Assembly (NCBI GenBank): GCA_036320915.1 | Contig: JAXBDG010000012.1 | Span: 794,501-858,500 of the forward strand | From: Linnemannia elongata | Taxonomy: Eukaryota > Mortierellomycota > Mortierellomycetes > Mortierellales > Mortierellaceae | DNA length: 64,000 nucleotides | Direction of reading: 5' to 3' | Shown: positions 55,201 to 64,000 of the stretch, in pieces | Layout: every line of letters begins with the position of its first letter | How positions within the stretch are numbered: position 1 is the first letter of the stretch | Notes under the pieces: generated by a model | What the model was told of the DNA's origin: nothing | The model's database searches: none | Seen by the model: only the letters and a program-made list of their open reading frames with translations | Position numbers and translations under genes: made by a program

Positions 55201-56043
55201 AACGACCTTAACATTCTAGCTGATCTCGATCGGATTTTGGGTCCTGCAGCTTCCTTTACGAATTGGGCCGGATCGACAGTCTCTCCAACAATCTCGCGAC
55301 TTTACATCAAAGTGGGAGACACACTTCCTTCTTCCAACAATGTTCATACCGACGTTGGAAGAGATGTTCACAGGATTATGACCGATGGAATCGAGAAGAC
55401 ATGGGACCCCCAAGATATGCCCGACGTTGTTCTCAAGGCCATGTACTTGAATCCAGCAACCTTGCGCCATAAGATGTGGGATACGCCACAGACCGGACCA
55501 TATCGGACGACGTTGGATGAGGGGGGCATTATGGCGGATAAGGCACCAACTATTGAAGACCAGGATGGGACAGTACCGGGCACGGCACCAACCGTGGAGA
55601 GGAAGGCAGAAAAGGCGCCGACGATGAAAGACAAGGTGGAGGATCTCCTCAGAATGGAGTTGTTTGCTAAGTTGAGGGCAACCAAGGATCCCAAAAGGTA
55701 TAAGGATCAGGACATAGTGCGGGATGTCAACCTATTCCTTGGTCAGTATGAGTCGCACGTTCAGGAGCACGAGGAAGATATCAGCAACTACTTGGACGCC
55801 CCACACCTTTACTGGAAGGAGAACAACGACCTAGACTTGTATTGGGCGGAGGGGTTGAGCGACCTGGCGCGGGAGTATCTCTCAGTCCAAGCAACATCTT
55901 GTGAAGCTGAGAGGACCTTCAGCAAGGCAGGACACATCATCAATGCCCTGAGCACCAGCATCAATACCTTTCGCTTCCAGAACATTATATTTAGTAACAG
56001 TTACAGATTAGCTTTGAAGCAGTTTGGGAATATGGTAAAGTAA
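51846..56043 (+). CDS. hAT transposase (second element)
   Basis: Predicted as join(51846..52076,52542..52625,52713..54462,54555..54708,54903..56043), about 1119 residues, with consistent phases. Layout parallels the 17003-21358 gene: a short acidic N-terminus, a long Gln/Pro-rich region, then a BED-like finger (HCQVKGPNGVTCNQVY with GDHLDKAHPG). The RNase H fold has TADTWTS (about 54315), VVAATTDQGSN (about 54592) and the C-terminal ATSCEAERTFSKAGH (about 55890-55930). D, D and E are all present. The first intron (52077-52541) holds a T run of about 39 bases and a TTTG/TCTG microsatellite. No disabling change is seen. Confidence 0.92.
52238..52276 (+). repeat. Poly(T) run in intron
   Basis: About 39 T within the first intron of the second hAT gene; a TTTG/TCTG tetranucleotide repeat follows at about 52404-52445. 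Confidence 0.88.
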
Positions 56044-56678
56044 GTTATTTAAACATGATCAGAAGGAAAGGCGAAAAGTTGGCAGCTTCATTGTCGATAA
56101 TCCATACTAGATCAGGGGCAAGACATTTATTCAGAGGCAATATAGAAATACGAACAGTGACAAGACTCTGAGGGGCGCAGCGTTTAACAAGATCTCGTTA
56201 ACTGTAATTTCGACTCGTAGGTTCGTTTCGTTACGAGATCTCGATAAGAAATGCTGCGCCGGCCGTGAGTGCGAAGATGGCAGGATTGTAACGGAATTGT
56301 AATTAGGTCCTTGGAAGGAAGAGGAGTAATTTATGTTTTGTGTGGGAAAAAAGTTATTAGAGACTGTGTGCAGAGTATGTTGGCAACAGAGGAGGAGAGA
56401 GTGGCAAGACTGGGACAGGTGGGTGATTGGAAGAGGCAAAAACGAATGTTAAACAACAAGTCAGGGTGGTTTTGTACGTAGTGTACATGTGAATAAGGGT
56501 AAGTAATGAAGGGTGAGGAATGAGGAATGAGAAAGAGAGAATGGAGGAGTGGAGAATGCAGCACAATGTCAGTCAGACTATGATACTGTCAGTATGGGTG
56601 GATGGGTGCAAGAACTGAGAGAGAAAGAACAAGAGCGACAGTGCGTGGGAGAGAGAAAGAGAGAGTACAGGGAGTAGG

Positions 56679-56892
56679 TGCTAAACCTTTTATTTAGAAT
56701 TATTAAGGTTTGATTTTGACCGCCTTTGACCGCCTCTCTGACCGTGTTTGACCTCCTTCCTGACCTCTTTCCTGACAGCCTTCCTGACCTCCTTCCTGGC
56801 CTCCTTCCCGACCGTGTCTAAGCCACATTGTGACCGCCTCTGGCTCGAAATTGCAACATTTTTGTCGTCTCCCCGACAAGGTCAGAGCCCTG
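56679..56892 (-). repeat. hAT right inverted repeat (second element)
   Basis: Complement of 51335-51548, ending GGTCAGAGCCCTG, followed by the AAATGTAG target duplication. Confidence 0.95.
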
Positions 56893-56900
56893 AAATGTAG

Positions 56901-57204
56901 TACCTGAATGTGATCTGTGCTTTCCATGTGTTCTTGATTGGACAGTACTTTAACATGTCTATTTTGGCTATTTACTTTGTCATTCGTCAAGGAGTTCGTA
57001 TCTTTCTTAAGCTTTGTCATCGTTTTAATCATCAATAATTCTTTGCTCTTTCGCCCATTTTTATAGGATTTCTGTTTGGCTTTCTGGTCATTTTTACAGC
57101 CTATGCACAATAATTCTTTTTTTCTTTTTTCTTATAGATTCCAGGTAATAGGATAAGAGCCCCTACTGGAATTGGTAATGAAGAGTGCTTATGTGATAGT
57201 CTGC
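56901..57204. other. Remainder of 28S-headed repeat copy 3 and spacer
   Basis: The first 60 bases continue the repeat tail. No gene is recognised in the rest. Confidence 0.45.
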
Positions 57205-58089
57205 TTATGTGATAGTCGGTAAGGCGGAAGTGGGGGCGTGAAAGGTGGAAGTGGGAGTGTGAGAGACGGAGGTGGTAGTGTGAGAGATGGAGGTGGGAGT
57301 GTGAGGAACGGAGGTGGTAGTGTGAGAGACGGAGATGGGAGTGTGAGAAACGGAGGAGGTATCGGAAGGCTCAATCTTAATGTCGGCACAAGAAGTGTAC
57401 CATTCGTTGCTGTTAAGCTTCCAGCGCCACTGCACGACAACGTTCCCGGGCTTCAGGTTGGTGGGCAGTTTGAAGCAGCCACCACAGGGCCAGATGTCCG
57501 TGTCTTTACCCCTGTCGGAACAGTTCTTGTAATTGAGGTTGGTAATAATGTTTGAGAGGAACTGAAGCTGTGTAGGGTCCTTCTTAGGGTTGACTTCGGA
57601 CAAAGCAATTGTCACAGGTTGGTTCTTCTCGTTAGAGACCGCGTGGTTCTTAGCAAGCCAGCGAATACAGAGCTCTCCACCGGGTTTAGAGACAGTCTGG
57701 ACACCGGTGTTACGACCGCGTTTGTCTTTGCCATTGTAGGCTGCAGAAATTGGATTGCCCATAGTCTCATCTGCTCCTGGCTCCTCGCCCTGTTTACCAT
57801 CGGAGCAAGCCAGTGCGTGGCTAGGATCAGGGTTCTTGTGTGACTGCTGGTAATGGCGATTGGGGCTATCCGAGTCGAGTTTAGCAAAAGGCTTGGCCTT
57901 TAGAGGGAATCGGCGAGTGTATCCGAAGCAAGCACCATTCTTGTCGGACCAAGAGGGATTTTTGGGATCCTTGAAACGCCAATCAATACAATCGGCGTAA
58001 GAATGGGCCTCGGACTTCTGGGTTAGGAGAAGAATCAACGAGGCGGCGAAAATGGCAAGTGTAGCCTTGGAAAGGATCATAGACAGCAT
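57205..58089 (-). CDS. Secreted LPMO-like protein
   Basis: 294 residues from 58089 (Met4 is an alternative start). A signal peptide of about 28 residues should be cut before His29, so the mature protein begins HSYADC; an N-terminal His is needed for the copper histidine brace of lytic polysaccharide monooxygenases. A second brace His could be His79, His84 or His91. The C-terminal part of the core (VVVQWRWKLNSNEWYTSCADIKI) resembles the last strands of several LPMO families, and about ten Cys fit a disulfide-rich fold. The last 55 residues are Ser/Thr/His/Pro-rich 6-7-residue repeats (SVSHTPT) from an 18-21-bp repeat and look like an O-glycosylated tail. A TATAAATA box lies at 58208-58215. The substrate is unknown; oxidative cleavage of chitin or another wall polymer is inference. 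Confidence 0.7.
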   Translation of the reverse strand: MLSMILSKATLAIFAASLILLLTQKSEAHSYADCIDWRFKDPKNPSWSDKNGACFGYTRRFPLKAKPFAKLDSDSPNRHYQQSHKNPDPSHALACSDGKQGEEPGADETMGNPISAAYNGKDKRGRNTGVQTVSKPGGELCIRWLAKNHAVSNEKNQPVTIALSEVNPKKDPTQLQFLSNIITNLNYKNCSDRGKDTDIWPCGGCFKLPTNLKPGNVVVQWRWKLNSNEWYTSCADIKIEPSDTSSVSHTPISVSHTTTSVPHTPTSISHTTTSVSHTPTSTFHAPTSALPTIT

Positions 58090-58207
58090 TGTCTTGTTGC
58101 GCGGGGCAGAGAGAGAATAGGTAGTGGGCTTAATGGAAAGTAGGATGATAGAGAGAGTAAGGAGGAAAAGAGTGAAGAAAAATAGACGTGCTGCTTTTCA
58201 TCACAGG

Positions 58208-58215
58208 TATTTATA
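58208..58215 (-). promoter_or_regulatory. TATA box
   Basis: TATAAATA on the minus strand, about 120 bases before the LPMO-like start. Confidence 0.55.
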
Positions 58216-58517
58216 CTGGTTTGGATAGGAAAAAAACTGATTATTAATATCTAAATACTTTTACACCACCTGAACAGACTAACCCTCATTTGTATAATAC
58301 CTCTTATTTTAGTTATGATACACTCTCTTTCAAGATAGCTGCCAAAGACATCACTCTTTGAACCTTCTTTTCAATCCTTGATTCCTTATAATTCAAGTCA
58401 GTGTTATTGGCGCCCTGTTCAACTCGCCATATTAATAGTCTCTTCTGTGCATTCCGACAAGGTTACCATACTACCAAATTACATTTAACTCTATTGTGAA
58501 ATTCTTTTTTTTTATAT
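58216..58517. other. Intergenic between two minus-strand genes
   Basis: A/T-rich and without recognised features; probably holds the Crinkler 3' UTR. Confidence 0.4.
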
Positions 58518-60178
58518 TCAAGTAATGACCTTCTTATTACTGGGTGATGAGGCTGATTTCCTTGCGCAATTGTGGCGCGTTTGTATTTCGTCCCTCATCC
58601 GTGACCAAAGCCATACGATCTTCTCAAGAACCGATTTTGCTTCTACTTGCCAATCTTTGTCGTAATTCAACTTCTCCTTGAGCTTGCTCATCCTGTATGA
58701 CACTGTCTCGTCCTCATGCAACGTACACTCAATAAAAGCCCACTCAACCGAATCCGTGACGATTCCATAGGCTCTCTGCTTCCTCCGCGGTTCCTCGTTT
58801 CCATCAACATCGTACATCTCGCGCTTGCGCTTCCTTAGTGTTAAAGCCGATTCCAGTTGTACAAGGTTCTGCGCCACACCCTGTTTAAAATCATCCCTCT
58901 TCACCTCCGTCACGCCGAGAGTATAATCGTGAGTCGTCCGCGAATGTATCGAAAAATCCACTGGTCCATTTCCTCGTCGCCCGCTGAGGTTTCGCTGGGA
59001 GGTGAGGTACAGGTCGTCCTTGAATAGTTTCGTCGCTGCAACCATGAATGACTCCACCAACATCGACTTTGTCGCCTCGTTCGCTCCAAACAAGTTGAGC
59101 ACGTCCACCCTTGAGTCTATCTCGTAGATAAGTCGATCCTGCGTCGTCTTCTCGAGCTCGGACTCCAATGGTATTGACTGAATGTCAGAAAACGGCAGAA
59201 ATACCTCAAAACCTGGATCGGCAGAGTTGGATAAGTTGTACTCGTCACACACGTCCTTGAACGTCCATGCAGAGAAGTTCTTAGTTGGCGTCTCCAAAGC
59301 GATAGTCAGCTTGGTCTTAATGGTAGTCTTGGCGATCTTGAGGATTTTACGCAAGTCCTCGTTGTCGCGTATGGGTTCTGGCTTGGGGTGTCCGTTGTAG
59401 ACTAATACTTCCAAGTACTCGTCGTGAGCATACTGAGGATATAGGACAAAAATATTCTTCCTCAAGTCGTCTAGGGTGGCCGTTTCTACCATAGCAGACC
59501 AAGAGAACGCGACCTTTTTCTCAGGCTTGACAACAATTCCGAGGGCTATAATTTATTGATATTCAAAACAAAGGTTAAAATGTGAACGTAAATAAAGACA
59601 ACAACGCGGTACGCTATCACAAATACACTTACTAATAGACGACTCTTTGACTTCGGCTTGGAACTTTTCCAGTTGCGACAACTGTCTGCGTAACGCAGCA
59701 ACATCCGGGTGCGAGGCATCTATGCATCATAGATTGCAAATAACATAAAAAGAAATATTAGCAGTCACATATATATCCGTGCCTTTAAAGGAACTTCCTT
59801 GGTTACAGCTTACATAGTACATTCAGTACCTGGTTGCAGTGGCGGAGGGCGCTCGACGATGATGTGAATGGTGTCCTCTGGTGGACCCATGGCATAAACT
59901 TTGGAGAGTTTGGCGGTCACCTTGAGCTTCTTCTTATCAGAGAAAGAGCCAAGTAAAATAGGGAGGTCGTCATCGTCGTCGTCAGAAATGGAAACACTCC
60001 AGAGGATGAGCTTATCTGCAGCAATGTCGTCAAACTCGGGGGCCTTCTTGGTCTTGAGAAGGTTCTTGAGATCGCCGATTGTCTTGGACGACTCAACCTC
60101 GACAGGGAACGCGTTAGACGCAGACTCTCCATCGACGAGACAAAATAGGGTCAGGTGATTGTCGGTCATGCTGTTCAA
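58518..60178 (-). CDS. Crinkler (CRN)-type protein with REase-like domain
   Basis: Predicted exons 59830..60178, 59633..59719, 58518..59545 on the minus strand: 1464 nt, 487 residues, phases consistent. The N-terminal header (LTLFCLVDGESASNAFPVEV, TIGDLKNLLKTKKAPEF, ADKLILWSVSI, then an acidic DDDDDD run and IHIIVERPPP) is the ubiquitin-like domain typical of fungal Crinklers. The second exon encodes a short coiled coil (LRRQLSQLEKFQAEV). The C-terminal half has a PD-(D/E)XK-like nuclease signature: GPVDFS (Asp342), VTEVKRD (Glu359, Lys361) and AQNLVQLESAL (Gln371). Such proteins in oomycetes and fungi act in nuclei, sometimes of a host. There is no signal peptide, as is common for fungal CRNs. 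Met4 is an alternative start. Confidence 0.9.
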
Positions 60179-60395
60179 GGCGTAGAGGATAAAAGGATTG
60201 TCAATGATTGAAAGATAAGAAAAGTGCGTGGATTAGAGAAGAAAAAGGCGTAGACTGGATAAGAAAAGGCGTGGGATGGAAAAGAAAAGGCATAGGATGA
60301 AGAATAAATGGTGTGGGATAAGGATGCAGAAGAAAAAAGTGAGAGATGAAGAAAGATTTATATGCGAGCAATTTTCGTTGTTATGACGTCACCAT

Positions 60396-61109
60396 CTATT
60401 TATTTTGTAGGCACTTTTGGATATCTGAACGTGCCTTCTGCAGGGCTTTGATGGCGTTATCGAGTGCTACGTCATTGTCCATGAGGATACGGTTGATGTC
60501 AGGATCATCAGAGAGGTGGTTACTCTCATCTCCATCGACAGCGGCTTCGTGAAGGTCGTTTTCGTCTTGCTCCACCTCGGACATAGCATCGGCCTCGGGT
60601 TCAGGAAAGACATCATCTACCTCGTTCTCATAAACGATCTCGGCATCAATCTCTGGGAGGGTGTCTTCATTTGTTGTCATCTCGGCCAGGTTCTTAGCAT
60701 TATTTGTTAATGGTTCGTAGTTCATCGGCTTGGTCTCGTCCTTACAAACAGCGTTGGTGGCGACGATGCGGAGAGCCATGTCGTACATGTCCGGACATGG
60801 ACCACTTTCCCTAGACGGGTATCCTATGACGTGGTACCGAAAAGTATAGGGGTTGGGGGTGGAAGAGCCACATAAGCATACATATTTGTAATGGTTGGAA
60901 GGATCTCGTCGAACATAGAAGACTGCACGCTCCATGCCAATCAACTCTGTTGTATCTCTATGGTATCGGTCGAAGTGATCCTTATGTGCTCTGATACGGC
61001 TGTCGGAAGTGTACCCTAGTCGACACTCGAGGAAAGTACAGGACGCCTTGCGTGGGCGTCGGGTTGTTGTCTTGCGTGGGGTTGTTGTCTTCTTGCGTAG
61101 GATTGTCAT
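60396..61109 (-). CDS. C2H2-like zinc-finger hypothetical protein
   Basis: 237 residues from the ATG at 61109. The basic head (RKKTTTPRKTTTRRPRKA) may be a nuclear signal. One finger-like unit follows: CTFLECRLGYTSDSRIRAHK with H at DRYH. A second Cys/His group (YVCLCGSSTPNPYTFRYHV) may form another. The C-terminal half is strongly acidic (Asp/Glu-rich, 155-215) and ends in a helical NAIKALQKARSDIQKCLQNK. It is divergently placed relative to the + strand satellite. A transcription-factor-like role is possible; the family is not recognised. Confidence 0.65.
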   Translation of the reverse strand: MTILRKKTTTPRKTTTRRPRKASCTFLECRLGYTSDSRIRAHKDHFDRYHRDTTELIGMERAVFYVRRDPSNHYKYVCLCGSSTPNPYTFRYHVIGYPSRESGPCPDMYDMALRIVATNAVCKDETKPMNYEPLTNNAKNLAEMTTNEDTLPEIDAEIVYENEVDDVFPEPEADAMSEVEQDENDLHEAAVDGDESNHLSDDPDINRILMDNDVALDNAIKALQKARSDIQKCLQNK

Positions 61110-61294
61110 TGTGGGTTATGAGAACAACTTCCTTTGTTACACTCGGTCTCTAATGCACGTTCCGCTTATTGAGCGATGTTTAGTAACTTTGTTTACGGAT
61201 ACGTCACTCGTACACCAGTCACGGTGTCATCATCAAATGTGTTACGTCAACGTACATTTCTTTACGCCTACTTTATTTATGCATCTCACGAAAA

Positions 61295-62345
61295 AAAGTA
61301 TGGGTCACCCTACGGTACACTTGTTTACGGACAGGTCGTCATGCATCTGCCTTTGTTTTCATGCAAAGAGAAAAATAAATCGTGGGTCACCCTACGGTAC
61401 ACTTGTTTACGAACAGGTCATTATGCATCAGCCTTTGTTTGCAGGCAAAAATTCATGGGTCACCCTACGGTACACTTGTTTACGGACAGGTCGTCATGCA
61501 TCTGCCTTTGTTTTCATGCAAAGAGAAAAATAAATCGTGGGTCACCCTACGGTACACTTGTTTACGAACAGGTCATTATGCATCAGCCTTTGTTTGCAGG
61601 CAAAAATTCATGGGTCACCCTATGGTACACTTGTTTACAGACAGGTCGTCATAAATCTGCTCTTGTTTGCGTGCAATAAAAAATCGCGGGTCACCCTTCG
61701 GTACACTTGTTTACGGACAGATCGTCATGTATCCGCCTTTGTTTGCATGCAAAAATTCATGGGTCACCCTTTGGTACATTTATTTACGGACAGGTCTGCA
61801 TGGGTCGGCTTGGTTTGCATATAAAAAAAAAGGGAAAAAAAGAATTGTGGGTCACCTTACAGTAAACTTGTTTACAGACACGTTGTCATGGGTCGACCTT
61901 CGTTTGCATGATAAAATTCATGGGTCATCCTGCGGTACACTTGTTTACGGACAGGTCGTCCTGAATCAGTCTTTGTTTGCATGCAACAGTTCATGGGTCA
62001 CCCTTTGTACACTTATTTACATACAGGTCGTCATGCGTCGGCTTTGTTTGCATGATAAAATTCATGGGTCATCTTGCGGTACATTTGTTTACGGACAGGT
62101 CGTCATGCATTAGCCTTTGTTGCATGCAAAAGACAGAAAAAAAAGAATTGTGGGTCACCCTGCGGTACACTTGTTTACGGTCAGGTCGTCATGCATCGAC
62201 TTTGTTTGCATGATAAAATTCATGGGTCATACTGTGGTACACTTGTTTACTGAGAGGTCGTCATGCATCAGCCTTTGTTTGCATGCAAAAAAAAGAATAA
62301 AAAAGAATTGTGGGTCACCCTGCGGTACACTTGTTTACTGCCATC
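61295..62345 (+). repeat. Satellite array, about 14 units of 70-90 bp
   Basis: Each unit has GTGGGTCACCCTACGGTACA, CTTGTTTACGGACAGGTCGT, CATGCATC and CCTTTGTTTGCATGC in order, then a variable A-rich spacer. Unit starts lie near 61301, 61384, 61457, 61539, 61611, 61688, 61759, 61848, 61921, 61993, 62066, 62151, 62221 and 62312. Two adjacent units (61301-61456) are repeated almost exactly at 61457-61610, a higher-order step. Frames of 140-174 codons across it come from the repeat and are not genes. Confidence 0.93.
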
Positions 62346-62578
62346 TCATTCATGCATTGTTGTTTACTTGCATACATATTGAATCATCCGTAACCTGTCA
62401 TTACAATTGTTCAGACGTTAGTTCGTGCCTTCATTCGCTCAGGAACCTTGAAGAAGAAAAAAAAATATCTTCGCCAATGTTACTACCTATTAACACCCAT
62501 ACACTTCTTTCATTCATATACACCTTTGTCGTTCAATGACAATTGCACTGCTTCTATTTTGACGTTGATATTTACCAC

Positions 62579-62586
62579 TATAAATA
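62579..62586 (+). promoter_or_regulatory. TATA box
   Basis: TATAAATA, 59 bases before the ATG at 62645. Confidence 0.65.
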
Positions 62587-62644
62587 AGCCCAAATTGCGT
62601 ACCTACTTCTCAACAAACCCAGTCCTTGAATCGTTGAACCAACC

Positions 62645-63015
62645 ATGTCTTCACCTTCTGCCCCTATTGGTCGTGAAACGTTGAAGATGAAAGTCTTAGA
62701 CGCCACTTGCACCCTCCCTGACTGCTTTCTGGAGGTGGATTACGACAATACTGTTGCGGGTCTCAAAGACCTACTCATTGACTTATTCCTTGAGGAGGAT
62801 ACGCTTGACCCACGCAGAGTCCGTCTAGTGCTCAAATCAAGCTATTTTCATGGTTCAACCTTGCCTCATGGACGGGCATTTCCGAATGGTCTTATGTTGA
62901 TCCATGATGATGTGCTACTTGGAGAACTCTTTGAGCATAAGGATGAGTATGTTGACAATGGTGTGAACGCCATTGTCATAGTCCAGATCCTTCCTGATAG
63001 AAAGGTAAGACCTTG

Positions 63016-63050
<35 letters not shown>

Positions 63051-63116
63051 TTTTCCCACTCGTAATTGAATTGTACTAACTATTTAAAGTTGTTTTTTCT
63101 ATAGAATATCCCTTGA
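62645..63116 (+). CDS. Ubiquitin-like small protein
   Basis: Predicted as join(62645..63004,63105..63116), 123 residues. The second exon adds only Asn-Ile-Pro and the stop; if the intron is retained, reading continues into a T run. The sequence LKMKVLDATCTLPDCFLEVD, NTVAGLKDLLIDLF, RRVRLVLKSSYF and VNAIVIVQIL has the strand-helix-strand pattern of a beta-grasp (ubiquitin-like) fold, similar in outline to the header of the Crinkler at 60178. No C-terminal Gly-Gly is present, so it is not a conjugating modifier. It may be a free-standing header-like or adaptor domain; this is inference from pattern only. Confidence 0.6.
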
Positions 63117-63307
63117 GGCGTTGCTTTAAATGTCTGAATTCTAGCGACGACGTTTAAAATAAACTTTATTCTGTTTGTCCATGCCACTTGTTTATACTCT
63201 TTTTGCATTTTAACTCTCCGAACAGTTACAGATTGAATACTCCTCTCTTTCATAGCCCTCAATATACTCCTATTTTGTTTACTTATTTGCCATCCTTCAC
63301 ACACAAC

Positions 63308-63314
63308 TATAAAA
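63308..63314 (+). promoter_or_regulatory. TATA box
   Basis: TATAAAA, about 100 bases before the ATG at 63414. Confidence 0.6.
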
Positions 63315-63413
63315 CCCCAGTGTCTCCCATCCTGCCTCTCCTCTCCTCTTTATTCGTCGCTCCATTAAGCCCTTTTCTCAATTAACCACCTCCCACGCCT
63401 CTACCCTTTCATC

Positions 63414-64000
63414 ATGTCGTCTGATATCCGCAACAAAAGAAAGCGTGAACCAGATCACCTCGTATCTTCATCAGGAGGAATTTCCACTCATACACCACCT
63501 CTCCAGGATCAACGCCGACCCAATTCGCTCGACAAACACAGCACTTGCGAAACGAACTTTGTAATGGACGACAATACAGACACCGGGTTCAACAAAGAAA
63601 ACATCCCCCCTGAGAATACCCCGAAAGATCCGACAAGCCGTGCTTCTAAACGTCTCAAGAATCGCCCCCCACTGCAGGATTTGCAAACTGCGCCGTCCAC
63701 TCTCTCTGTCCGTTCGACGTCCATCTCGTCTGAGAACGAATACTTCTGCTACAAACCCTTCAACCCTACTGTGTCTCCCGGTGTACCCAAAGAAGAATCT
63801 CGGTCTATTACTCCCGTTGATTTCCAGCCCAATATCTCCAGACCTGTTAACGCCCCTCACTTGGATACCCCTACACCCCATTTCAGCCCATCTGTTCTTG
63901 TGCAACCTCCTACTTCTTGGTCCTCTGTTTCATATACAGCTGATCTGCGCCTGTCTGCACCCTTCGACACTTCCAAATACGACCATCGGGCTGCCCATAC
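63414..64000 (+). CDS. Hypothetical protein with KEN box, 3' end outside window
   Basis: The frame is open from the ATG at 63414 to the window end (195 codons). The region is Ser/Pro/Thr-rich and probably disordered, with a basic head (RNKRKREP), a KEN box in FNKENIPPENTPKD and a following RASKRLKNRPPLQDL. KEN boxes are recognised by the anaphase-promoting complex in cell-cycle proteins, so regulated degradation is possible. The downstream domain that would name the protein is not in the window. Confidence 0.7.
   Translation, partial: MSSDIRNKRKREPDHLVSSSGGISTHTPPLQDQRRPNSLDKHSTCETNFVMDDNTDTGFNKENIPPENTPKDPTSRASKRLKNRPPLQDLQTAPSTLSVRSTSISSENEYFCYKPFNPTVSPGVPKEESRSITPVDFQPNISRPVNAPHLDTPTPHFSPSVLVQPPTSWSSVSYTADLRLSAPFDTSKYDHRAAH

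Larger units (their letters stand above)
51335..56892 (+). mobile_element. Complete hAT transposon
   Basis: 5558 bp with 214-bp terminal inverted repeats (51335-51548 and 56679-56892) starting CAGGGCTCTGACC. Perfect 8-bp duplication AAATGTAG (51327-51334, 56893-56900). The 28S-headed repeat at 48983 gives the empty-site sequence. It encodes a spliced, open transposase, so the copy looks potentially active. Confidence 0.96.

Noticed and set aside
61295..62345. CRISPR-like array
   Set aside because: Units are long, diverged tandem repeats with A-rich, unequal spacers in eukaryotic DNA.
61009..62539. Overlapping frames of 95-174 codons across the satellite
   Set aside because: They repeat the unit text (GSPYGTLVYGQ and similar) in several frames; no gene.

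Overview
The window is nuclear DNA of a filamentous fungus. Genes have short introns with GT..AG borders (often gtaagt or gtatga) and TATA boxes close to the start codons. There is a 28S rRNA 3' fragment of fungal type, a Crinkler-type gene, and a dense mix of DIRS, hAT, Helitron, Tc1/mariner and LTR elements. Moderate base composition, Crinkler genes and DIRS elements together point to an early-diverging fungus, most likely Mucoromycota near Mortierellaceae. That placement is inference; no database was searched.

Layout. 1-4.6 kb: T-rich repeats and a low-complexity Cys-containing gene (1475-3618). 4.6-10.8 kb: a Helitron whose 1850-residue Rep/helicase is open across five exons. 10.8-14.7 kb: a truncated copy of the first gene, a dead Tc1/mariner transposase and a deleted Helitron. 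16.4-27.1 kb: a hAT element with exactly matching 542-bp inverted repeats; its right repeat is split by a 5.09-kb Helitron derivative. 27.5-29.1 kb: a membrane protein gene. 29.9-30.5 kb: the 3' end of 28S rRNA. 31.3-36.2 kb: a minisatellite split cleanly by a complete DIRS retrotransposon. 36.3-42.1 kb: a zinc-finger/coiled-coil gene, then a gene cut by a solo LTR and followed by a second DIRS element that lacks its recombinase. 42.8-43.3 kb: a 28S-derived repeat and a palindromic hAT MITE. 43.6-47.3 kb: a class-3 lipase-like gene and a small helical protein gene. 47.9-49.0 kb: three solo LTRs nested one inside another, each with its own perfect 5-bp duplication. 50-51 kb: an unknown Cys-rich gene. 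51.3-56.9 kb: a second complete hAT with an 8-bp duplication, sitting in another 28S-derived repeat. 57.2-64.0 kb: a gene-rich end with an LPMO-like secreted protein, a Crinkler with a PD-(D/E)XK-like domain, a zinc-finger protein, a 14-unit satellite, a ubiquitin-like small protein and the start of a protein with a KEN box.

How it fits together. Most of the window is a layered transposon nest whose order of insertion can be read from exact junctions. Mobilisation in trans is suggested twice. A DIRS copy without tyrosine recombinase keeps its circle-junction sequence beside a copy that has the enzyme. Two Helitron derivatives share one internal deletion relative to the intact copy. The host genes at the right end (Crinkler, LPMO-like, lipase-like) would suit a saprotroph or a host-associated fungus. 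The most novel-looking item is a family of short repeats that all begin at the same point of 28S rRNA and end in a shared non-ribosomal tail, which resembles a 28S-headed SINE.
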